This document shows, one piece after another, positions 1 to 8,167 of a stretch of DNA of 34,386 nt. The notes beneath the pieces are model-generated. The model saw only the letters and a program-made list of their open reading frames with translations, made no database searches and was not told the origin of the DNA. A program made the position numbers and the translations under genes. Source of the DNA: Nemertoderma westbladi (Eukaryota > Xenacoelomorpha > Nemertodermatida > Nemertodermatidae); contig JAUCBJ010001396.1 in NCBI GenBank assembly GCA_032718475.1, positions 1 through 34,386 on the forward strand, read 5' to 3'. Numbering within the stretch: the stretch's first letter is position 1; the number at the start of each line of letters is the position of its first letter.

Positions 1-20
1 CCGATCCTAGTAGTAGTAGT
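1..20 (+). mobile_element. 3' tail of a truncated LINE copy
   Basis: The first 20 bases match the last bases of the full-length LINE at 3904-7619, including the CCGATCC motif followed by an AGT trinucleotide tail. Only the extreme 3' end lies inside the window, so the rest of this copy would be to the left. The call rests on the short identical stretch. Confidence 0.55.
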
Positions 21-533
21 CTGGACAAATGGCGGACTGAAGCCGGTAAATTGTAACCTGATTGTCTCAATCATGTACATAGGCTGAAGCTGAAAGGGAA
101 CTTAAAGAATGAATCATCCCATTTGGCTTTTAAATGTTTACCATTGTGCAACACTGTAATACAGGAAATAATTATCCTATACAGTAATTACGTGGACTGT
201 TGATTAAGGGCCTACTATATAATCAACATTCTACGGATTTTCAGATTATTTATTTCAATAAATATTTTTATATACTTCCTGCCTTTAGAGTTCATGTCAC
301 AGTGGTCTGTTCGCAAATATAAAAGAGCAAATATTCGGACATCAATTGAAAGTTCAAGAGTTCTTCCTACTGCCTACATAATAGGTTTTCAAAATAATAG
401 GTTTCCATCTCTGTGTCACAATGAAAACATTTAAGCCAATAAGAGGATTCAGGAAAGTTCCCTTTGGGCCTATGTAAATGATTGAGCCAATCAGGTTACA
501 ATTTTCTGGCTTCAGTCCGCCGTTTGTCCAGAC
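19..533. mobile_element. MITE-like element with ~115-130 bp terminal inverted repeats
   Basis: Bases 19 to about 148 reappear as the reverse complement at about 411-533. The outer termini GTCTGGACAAA and TTTGTCCAGAC match perfectly, and the arms diverge gradually inward through small indels. The roughly 260 bp between the arms is AT-rich and has no coding potential, so this is a non-autonomous DNA element or fold-back. It sits directly against the AGT tail of the LINE fragment at 1-20. I could not identify a clear target-site duplication, so the superfamily is unknown. Confidence 0.65.
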
Positions 534-610
534 AACAAAGAGCGGATTCTTACATTATAATGCTATAATTCAAATTGACCGCGCATATTTGGGCTTTTAA
601 TTGACAATCC

Positions 611-640
611 GCAGTCCGTAGTCCGTAGTCCGCAGTCCGC
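611..640. repeat. short tandem repeat, 7-bp unit
   Basis: About four tandem copies of a GYAGTCC heptamer (GCAGTCC and GTAGTCC variants) lie just upstream of the LINE 5' fragment. Confidence 0.6.
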
Positions 641-655
641 TCTTTACATGCACCC

Positions 656-741
656 TGGCAAACCAGGGTGTGGTATTTGCCCCGGGGGCTGACTCAGCAA
701 ATAAAAATGCGCCACCAACCCCCACTATTATGGATTACATC
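656..741 (+). mobile_element. LINE 5'-region fragment
   Basis: This stretch closely matches 4325-4402 of the full-length LINE, the segment around its first ATG. Shared stretches include CCAGGGTGTGGTATTTGCCC, the CAACCCCCACTAT block and ATGGATTACAT. The match ends abruptly after ATGGATTACAT. There are two small indels relative to the full-length copy. No endonuclease sequence follows; a minisatellite and then a LINE 3' fragment come next, which could mean one internally rearranged copy. Confidence 0.7.
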
Positions 742-1255
742 GGGATAAAATCGGGGGCAAATAGGATGTCCAAGACTTCGGCAAATAGCTTACTGATATC
801 TTTGCAACATATCTGGACATTATATCTTGGTAAAATATTTAACATATCTTTGTAGTTTATTTTATGACAATTTATACAATCATCTAAACAGATCAGGCAT
901 ATATCTAGGCAAATTAGTAGCCAAGTTATGTGGTCATATTGACCAGATAGTAAATGTTTGTTTTTCTTGAGCAGTTTATAGGATTATCTGGGCAAAGCAG
1001 CCATTTATCTGGGTAAGCAAATGACAAGATATTTTGTCAATTAAACCATGATTCCTCGTAGCTTTGCTTGTGGGGCGAGCCATATAGTAGGTGAAGCTAT
1101 AGCATACCTTCCCAATAATTAAAAATGATTCATTAATCATTGACTTACAATAACTATTGATTCGAATATAACAAATATTGATTATTTACTTCGAATATTG
1201 ATTAACTAAAAGATTGATTTGAATAACAAACTGACTATGACTTAGAGGATTAACC
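742..1255. other. AT-rich DNA without a recognisable gene
   Basis: No coding region is supported here. The sequence is AT-rich with loosely repeated ATCTGGRCA-like words. Around 1065-1080 there is a TGTGGGGCGAGCCA motif that also forms the terminus of the mobile family at 24959-25070 and 30110-30965, so a small remnant of that family may be present. Confidence 0.5.
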
Positions 1256-1980
1256 GAGGGCGCTCCAATAAGTCTACGGGCAGGCGCTCCAATAAGTCTA
1301 CGGGCAGGCGCTCCAATAAGTCTACGGGCAGGCGCTCCAATAAGTCTACGGGCAGGCGCTCCAATAAGTCTACGGGCAGGCGCTCCAATAAGTCTACGGG
1401 CAGGCGCTCCAATAAGTCTACGGGCAGGCGCTCCAATAAGTCTACGGGCAGGCGCTCCAATAAGTCTACGGGCAGGCGCTCCAATAAGTCTACGGGCAGG
1501 CGCTCCAATAAGTCTACGGGCAGGCGCTCCAATAAGTCTACGGGCAGGCGCTCCAATAAGTCTACGGGCAGGCGCTCCAATAAGTCTACGGGCAGGCGCT
1601 CCAATAAGTCTACGGGCAGGCGCTCCAATAAGTCTACGGGCAGGCGCTCCAATAAGTCTACGGGCAGGCGCTCCAATAAGTCTACGGGCAGGCGCTCCAA
1701 TAAGTCTACGGGCAGGCGCTCCAATAAGTCTACGGGCAGGCGCTCCAATAAGTCTACGGGCAGGCGCTCCAATAAGTCTACGGGCATGCGCTCCAATAAG
1801 TCTACGGGCAGGCGCTCCAATAAGTCTACGGGCAGGCGCTCCAATAAGTCTACGGGCAGGCGCTCCAATAAGTCTACGGGCAGGCGCTCCAATAAGTCTA
1901 CGGGCAGGCGCTCCAATAAGTCTACGGGCAGGCGCTCCAATAAGTCTATGGGCAGGCGCTCCAATAAGTCTACGGGCAAA
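1256..1980. repeat. minisatellite, 24-bp unit, about 30 copies
   Basis: The unit GCGCTCCAATAAGTCTACGG plus GCAG is repeated head to tail with almost no divergence. Two single-base variants are visible, one near 1785 (CATGCG) and one near 1948 (TCTATGGG). Because 24 is a multiple of three and the unit lacks stops in some frames, long artificial frames appear on both strands (an octapeptide repeat on the minus strand). These should not be annotated as proteins. The array lies between a LINE 5' fragment and a LINE 3' fragment. Confidence 0.97.
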
Positions 1981-2100
1981 GTGCGCAAGAACTACCGTAA
2001 TCTGACAGAGTCAAAACCCGGGAAGATTGCTGCTACTTTGTCCTCACTACTACACCGTTGATCCTGGGATAAACGGAGTAGCCAATGGGAGTGGGCAGAG

Positions 2101-2357
2101 TATGCTAGCGCTCCAGGACCAGCCAGTGCATAATCTTATGTTTTGGCGGCCTCAGGGTGTGAATAAGCATGGTGGACAGCCCATGACTTTCTTGAGACGC
2201 CTCTTAAAGGTCACTGGCCTTGAAGTTACGGATGATTTAGGAAATGTCATGAGTGATAGGGAGATGTGGCGCCGCAATTTTGTCTACAAGCCGGCACAGC
2301 ATTCTTAATATATATGTAATATATATAATGCAACTGCAATGCAATGTAGTAGTAGTA
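2101..2357 (+). pseudogene. 5'-truncated LINE copy (C-terminal end of RT ORF plus 3' tail)
   Basis: This region is a diverged copy of 7370-7620 of the full-length LINE. The frame read through it ends with residues closely matching the LINE C-terminus, including the GVNKHGGQPMTFLRR block and the terminal AQHS. A stop codon and an AGT-rich tail follow, as in the full-length element. The start near 2101-2111 is where similarity ends, as expected for a 5'-truncated insertion. It contains no reverse transcriptase core. Confidence 0.85.
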
Positions 2358-2432
2358 GTGCCGAAATAATTTTGAAAAAAAACTCATTAAAAATAATACG
2401 TTGTCCCCGTTGCAGCATTATTTTTCATTGCA

Positions 2433-2490
2433 ATCGACATTGTACAGCGTTGCGGCACAATGTCGATGTAAATCATCGACGTTGTGCCGC
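2433..2490. other. two overlapping, mutually exclusive hairpins
   Basis: An 11-bp perfect inverted repeat pairs 2433-2443 with 2457-2467. A second repeat pairs 2452-2468 with 2474-2490 (17 bp, one mismatch, 5-nt loop). The middle segment 2457-2467 belongs to both stems, so only one can form at a time. No gene is attached. It may be the eroded terminus of a mobile element. Confidence 0.6.
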
Positions 2491-3270
2491 TATAATTATT
2501 GCGCACCTGAGAGACCCGCACATACAATAATGGAATCGTTTGTAATGATTTATTTCTCATTACAATATATTTCCGCTAACCACCATATGGTGCACAAAAA
2601 TACATGAATGATTTAACCTCTTATTGGTTGACTAGAAAGGGTTATAGGAGTGGGGAGGGGTGATCTGATTTCTACTACAAAGAATGTATTTGATGCCAAT
2701 ATAGGGCGGGCCATCGCTATTATACGGAGATACAGTTTCACAATGCGAGTATCAGTAAGAGCCAATAATTAGGCCTACATTTACATACATATGTGGCCTA
2801 ACCAACTCCAGTCCAGTATTACGATATAATATTGGCCTGCTTTCACTTACAGTTGTTTATTTACGTAGTTTATTAATTCTAACATTATTGATTGTAAGAC
2901 AAATTTCATTATGATTTATGCTGGCTAATATTTTAGACAGCATCATAACCTACCTACAACAGTACATAGTTATAGTAGTAATAACTATAGCCCGGGGTCC
3001 ACTGGTAAGTCATCTATTGTTAAAAAATATAATTAAAATTATAATTACAAAATATTAGATGCGTCGCCCATTTAATACATATTTCTAGCCAAAGTAACCA
3101 ATCACAGGCTTCCAGCATGCCATTATGGTACATTACCAATTCAACTTGTTAATAATAATATTTGTATCGCGCCTATACGCATTGTTCTAGGCGCCTAGAA
3201 CAAGTCAAAACCACATCAGGCTTTAATATTTCCCCAGAAAGTGGAGGACATGTCAGGAATCCGCTGCATG
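2491..3270. other. AT-rich intergenic DNA, no gene seen
   Basis: Only short, low-complexity reading frames occur here and none resembles a known protein. No RNA gene was recognised. The right part runs straight into the 15-bp minisatellite. Confidence 0.5.
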
Positions 3271-3271
3271 A

Positions 3272-3837
3272 ATGCCCTTTTACTAAATGCCCTTTTACTA
3301 AATGCCCTTTTACTAAATGCCCTTTTACTAAATGCCCTTTTACTAAATGCCCTTTTACTAAATGCCCTTTTACTAAATGCCCTTTTACTAAATGCCCTTT
3401 TACTAAATGCCCTTTTACTAAATGCCCTTTTACTAAATGCACTTTTACTAAATGCCCTTTTACTAAATGCCCTTTTACTAAATGCCCTTTTACTAAATGC
3501 CCTTTTACTAAATGCCCTTTTACTAAATACCCTTTTACTAAATGCCCTTTTACTAAATGCCCTTTTACTATATGCACTTTTACTAAATGCCCTTTTACTA
3601 AATGCCCTTTTACTAAATGCCCTTTTACTAAATGCCCTTTTACTAAATGCCCTTTTACTAAATGCCCTTTTACTAAATGCCCTTTTACTAAATGCCCTTT
3701 TACTAAATGCCCTTTTACTAAATGCCCTTTTACTAAATGCCCTTTTACTAAATGCCCTTTTACTAAATGCCCTTTTACTAAATGCCATTTTACTAAATGC
3801 CCTTTTACTAAATGCCCTTTTACTAAATGCCCTTTTG
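3272..3837. repeat. minisatellite, 15-bp unit, about 37 copies
   Basis: The unit ATGCCCTTTTACTAA is repeated in tandem, with a handful of single-base variants (near 3440, 3527, 3570, 3575 and 3785). Being a multiple of three, it leaves several frames open on both strands for about 200 codons (pentapeptide repeats). These are repeat artefacts. The array ends 54 bp before the target-site duplication of the LINE. Confidence 0.97.
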
Positions 3838-3891
3838 CCTTTTTACCGACGATATATTTGAAAAGAGGCCTAACATTTTCCAAAGATGTAG

Positions 3892-3903
3892 GTATTACAA
3901 CAT
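3892..3903 (+). repeat. left target-site duplication of the LINE
   Basis: GTATTACAACAT occurs here and again at 7620-7631, immediately after the AGT tail. This fixes the boundaries of the LINE insertion and shows that it is a complete insertion rather than a truncated one. The first G of the right copy could instead belong to the tail. Confidence 0.85.
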
Positions 3904-4087
3904 CAGGTCAGGTCAGGTATTATATGTCATTGATCAAGAAAACTTGCCACCTCCATGCAGCATAAAGGAGGTGCCACCTGTAGCTGCATAGACCATCTTA
4001 CTAGGGCAAATCTGGTCCTGTAACTAGGACCCCCTTCGTTCTGGGATAAGGACGCCCTTGGTCCTGGATTAAGGACCCATATACTTG

Positions 4088-4316
4088 GCGGCAGGGGTAT
4101 ATGGCCTGACCAGGCAGATGGTGATCTACCAATGGCTGGTCAGGAGCAGAGTGTTCTCATGTCCACTCTGAGAGCACTTCACTGCGACCTGCACCTGGCA
4201 GCAAGGGTACAGGGCATGACCCAGCAGATGAGCTGCAACAGCCAATGGTGGGTCATGTGCGCCAGAGTAGATATGGGTGATGGGCCTCATATCTGACTCC
4301 ATTGCGACACCCACCC
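4088..4316 (+). repeat. degenerate ~110-bp tandem duplication in the LINE 5' UTR
   Basis: The segment from 4088 (GCGGCAGGGGTATATGGCC) recurs in diverged form from about 4196 (GGCAGCAAGGGTACAGGGC). Shared landmarks are CAGATG, CCAATGG, GGTCA, an AGAGTA-like word and CATTGCGAC or CACTGCGAC. Tandem 5'-UTR monomers act as internal promoters in several LINE families. That role is inferred here. Confidence 0.65.
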
Positions 4317-4322
4317 TGTGGA

Positions 4323-7300
4323 ATGGCAAACCAGGGTGTGGTATTTGCCCCGAGAGCTGACTCGGCAAAAAAGCACCCCCCAACCCCCACTATGGATTAC
4401 ATTAGCAATGCGGAGGTCCGGCCACTAGAGGCCAGTGGAATTACCGGACACAATCATCGGCCTCACAGGCGTCAGTTAACTCCTGACCGGCTGCCTGTCT
4501 CACCCCCTACTGGAGAGAGAGCAGCCAACAATTCTTTGAGTCCCTTTCCTGATGACCTTTCTGGCCCAAACCCTGGGTCACCAGGAAGGCCAGATTGTGA
4601 TGGGGAGAGGGATTCTGGAGTTGGAGGCTACTCTCATGTTCCACCCCGACCAACAAAGCCATTGGTGAATCTGAGGCAAGTCACAAGACTAGCCTCAGTA
4701 AATACCCTAACACTCGGGTCCCCAATGCGACAAGGTGAGCTGACTGCCTTGGCAGATAAGCTTTCTCTTAGCGCAGTGGGTGTTCAAGAGCACCGAATGC
4801 AGACTGGACAGACTGATGAGGTTCTGATTAAGGACATGGGGGGCGGTTGGCGACTCGCCCTCGCGTCAGCAGATGATAGTGGCAATGGTGGAATTGGTCT
4901 ATTGATGAATCCAACTGCACATGCAGCATTGGACAAAATAGACCAAATCTCTAATCGCATCATCCGTTGCCACTTCTCATGTTCTGGAAGACTGGCTAAG
5001 AAGTTTCCTAAGGTGGTTCTGATTGTGTGCTACTCTCCAACTAGTGTTGCCCCTGTAGAGGAGGTGGAAAATTTCTACCACAATCTACAAGCAGCTACTG
5101 ATGGAGTGGATCAGCATGCATTCTTAACATACCTAGGAGACTTTAATGCAAGTCTGCATCAATCACCTACATCGCCCTTCGTCTATAGCAATAGTGTTAA
5201 CCGAAATTCTGTCCATCTTCAGGATTTTATCTCTGGAAATGGATTGTTTTCGGCTGGAACCCAGTTCAAAAGCGAACTGGAAAGCTATGGATTCATAGTG
5301 GACCCAGTGGTCACAAGTCCCAGATAGACCATATTCTGTTTCGTAGGAAATACAGGAGCTCTATACAAGACTGTAATGCATTTACACTTCGACCCTTCTC
5401 CAGTGATCACCGCCTTATTGTGGCCAAGGTAAGACTTAGTCTGCGTGCTAGCAGAACAACGAAATCTGCCTTGCCGCGGCATGACTGGTCCTCTCTGTTG
5501 CAACAGCCAAGTGTGAGATCCAGCTTCACACTACAGCTGAGCAACAGGTATGAGGCTCTTGCCTCTGAGGCGGCAGATCACTGTGAGGGTTATACTGCCT
5601 TTACAGAAGCAGTTAAGTTAGCAGCTGCAGAAACAGTTCCTGTATACCCTCGAAACCGAAGTGCCGAAATGACCTTCATAAGGCGCAGAAAGAGTCCCGA
5701 CTCAAACAGACTACAGCGACCAAGAATGCAGTTAAGGCTGCATCTAGGTCCCTGAACAGGCAGTACTCTGCTAATCTATAGGAGCTAATAAACCAACAGG
5801 TTGATGCCATCAATGATGCTGACGACAGCAGGCAATCATCCCAGGCATGGAAATCGATCAATCTGCTTACTGGGCGGAAAAGCCAACCAACCACCAAGGT
5901 TAAGGCTGAATCACCAGCCGATCGCCTCAATGGTTGGAAAGCCCACTTTGAAAAGCTCCTCAATAATGACAGGGTATTGCCTGATAACTTTATAGAAGTA
6001 AAAGTGTCTGAGTCTGTACTCCCAGATATTCCCATTGGCGATATCTCCTTTGTAGAAGTGAAGGCTGCTGCAAAGAGCATTAAGACCAATCGTGCCAGTG
6101 GAGTAGATGGTGTTCCCCCTGAGGTCTTTAAAATACCTGAGTGTTTAAAGCTCATCTATCCCATCATAGTAGACATGTACCGAACAACAAGAGTCCCACA
6201 AGAAATGAAAACAAATAAGTTGGTGCCAGTTCCCAAGAAGGGCAACCTAACACTCTATGGTTCTTTTCGGGGAATCTCATTGATCTCGATTGCTGCAAAG
6301 CTATACAATAGGATTCTATTAAATCGCATCAGGGATCCCATTGAGAGACTGCTCCGTGGAAATCAGAATGGGTTCCGTAAAGGTCGTGGGACCATGGAGC
6401 CCATTTTGGCACTTAGAAGGATAATTGAAGAGTTATCAAAAAAGAAAGACAGGCATCTGGCTGTTATCTTTGTTGACTTCTTCAAGGCCTTTGATTCAGT
6501 CTCTCGCTCACGTATGTTCAGCATACTTTCATTATATGGGATTCCTGATGAAATTATTGCAGCAATCAGATCAGTATACGATGGTTCGACAACATTTGTG
6601 TCTACTGTTGACGGTGACACAGAACCATTTGAAGTGTTATGGGGCGTCCTCCAAGGAGACACACTTGCACCATTCTTGTTCATTATTGTGGTTGACTATG
6701 TTCTACGCATGTCCTTAGATCATTATAATGATGATGGGGTGATGATAACTCCACCTACTGGCTCCAGTAGTCGAGGAAATCCTGCCAAGTACCTAACTGA
6801 TCTAGACTTTGCTGATGACTTAGGAGTACTCTCAGAATCATTAGAGGGAGCCCAACGGCTCCTCAGCTCATTAGAACATGCTGCTTCTAGTGTTGGTCTT
6901 TTTATTAACTCCAGAAAGACCAAAATTCTGACAGTTAACTTTGAAAGTCCTCAGCAAGTCTCTGATCGGATGAGCATAAGCTCAAAGGATGGTATGCTTG
7001 AGCATGTGGACGACTTCTGTTACCTGGGATCATGGATCCGGAAGTCAGGTGAGGACCTTCGAATACGTAAGGGAAAGGCATGGGCAGCCTTGAATAGGCT
7101 TTCCAGGATTTGGAAGTCACCGAGAATTAATCGGAAACTTAAGGTCCGATTATTTAGAGCAGCAGTAGTTCCAGTACTCCTCTACGGGAGTCCATGCTGG
7201 GCTGAGGACACCAAATCTCTGGATGGCACATTCACAAGAATGCTACGCCGGGTTCATTGTGTCAAGTACAATGCACACATCTCCAACCAGACACTATATA

Positions 7301-7578
7301 ACATTGGAGGTGTCTCATTGGTTCCCCCAAGCTTGACACTAGAACAAAATCGCCTCCGCTTTGCAGGACATTGCTTTCGCCGTGAGGACCAGCCAGTGCA
7401 TAATCTTGTACTTTGGCAGCCTCATGGAGTGAATAAGCATGGTGGACAGCCCATGACTTTCTTGAGACGCATCTTAAAGGACACTGGCCTTAAAGATGCG
7501 GATGATCTAGCAAATGTCATGGGTGATAGGGAGTTGTGGCGGTGCAATTTTGTTGACCAGCCGGCACAGCATTCTTAA
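4323..7578 (+). pseudogene. LINE endonuclease/reverse transcriptase ORF, broken
   Basis: The first ATG in the frame is at 4323. The N-terminal part encodes an endonuclease/exonuclease/phosphatase-type domain: a VGVQEHRM catalytic-glutamate motif near 4780-4797, YLGDFNASL near 5129-5155, SQIDHILFR near 5326-5352 and SSDHRLIVAKV near 5398-5430. The reverse transcriptase follows, with FVDFFKAFDS at about 6469-6498, GVLQGDTLAPFLF near 6642-6680 and the FADD catalytic box at 6808-6819. A C-terminal region contains RLRFAGHCFRR. It is inactive as it stands: the frame shifts near 5265-5290 and again near 5650-5672, and an in-frame TAG sits at 5779-5781. From 5782 to the stop at 7576-7578 it is open. 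Intact, the family protein would be about 1,080 residues. The copy is moderately young, since only three lesions are seen. Confidence 0.9.
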
Positions 7579-7619
7579 AAATGCAGCTGCAATGCAGCAT
7601 GCCGATCCTAGTAGTAGTA

Positions 7620-7631
7620 GTATTACAACAT
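7620..7631 (+). repeat. right target-site duplication of the LINE
   Basis: This is the second copy of the 12-bp word seen at 3892-3903. It joins the LINE tail to the short sequence in front of the aquaporin start codon. Confidence 0.85.
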
Positions 7632-7702
7632 AAATACTAATTAGTTTTTATTTATTAGTTTTCTGTACAGTTACTAAATTTTTTGTCAGATCCTTTTTCA
7701 TT
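7632..7702 (+). promoter_or_regulatory. aquaporin 5' leader with possible splice acceptors
   Basis: Between the LINE and the ATG lie 71 AT-rich bases. They contain two acceptor-like pyrimidine-AG sites, TTTTCTGTACAG ending at 7670 and TTTTTTGTCAG ending at 7689, and an upstream TACTAAT word resembling a branch point. Either the transcript starts very close by, or the first coding exon begins at one of these acceptors and an untranslated exon lies upstream. In the second case the LINE would sit inside a 5'-UTR intron. The sequence alone does not decide between these. Confidence 0.4.
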
Positions 7703-8167
7703 ATGGAGATTTTGTCGAAGTTGTTTAATTTCAAAGAAGTTGTAAGCATCCCTTTCTGGCAGGGTGTAGCTGGCGAACTCCTGGGAACTTTTACTTTCGT
7801 TTTCATTATAATGGCCACCGCTACCACCTCATTCGATACGGGATTGAGTCCGGACCATATCCTCTTCATCGCAGCCGCCATCGGGTTCGGATTGGCTATC
7901 ACCATACAGATATTTGGCCCAATCAGCGGCGCTCATCTCAATCCAGCTGTTTCTATCGGACTTCTCCTATTGGCTAAGACATCTATTATCCGTACTCTGC
8001 TATATATTATCGCCCAGTTGATTGGCGCCACAGTGGCTGCGCTAGTCGCTAAGGGATTGAAGGGAGATGAGGCTGTTGCTATGGCCTGTAATGGACTACA
8101 GCCCGGGGTCAGCATGATCAATGGCTTGTCTATAGAAATAATCTTTACTTTTGTTTTGGTTATGACA
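7703..8167 (+). CDS. aquaporin coding exon 1 (residues 1-155)
   Basis: It starts at the ATG in CATTATGG and covers helices 1-4 and the first NPA half-helix. It ends on a complete Thr codon at a consensus GTAAGT donor (8168-8173). Read-through would reach a stop after three codons at 8177-8179. Confidence 0.93.

Larger units (their letters stand above)
3904..7619 (+). mobile_element. full-length non-LTR retrotransposon (LINE, RTE-like)
   Basis: This is a ~3.7-kb element flanked by a 12-bp target duplication and ending in an AGT trinucleotide tail rather than poly(A). It has a ~420-bp 5' untranslated region and one long open frame, now broken, carrying an apurinic-type endonuclease followed by a reverse transcriptase. 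There is no separate gag-like ORF1. Small size, a single EN-RT frame and a short tandem-repeat tail are typical of the RTE group. The clade assignment is inference and would need a phylogeny. Three other fragments of the family lie within the first 2.4 kb. The insertion ends about 80 bp upstream of the aquaporin ATG, on the same strand. Confidence 0.9.

Noticed and set aside
1242-1988. Long minus-strand frame with an octapeptide repeat
   Set aside because: It is entirely the 24-bp minisatellite, with an open frame also on the opposite strand and no splice or leader context.
3162-3965. Repeat-protein frames on both strands (pentapeptide repeats)
   Set aside because: The 15-bp unit lacks stops in several frames, so openness carries no information. 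No signal peptide or domain is present.
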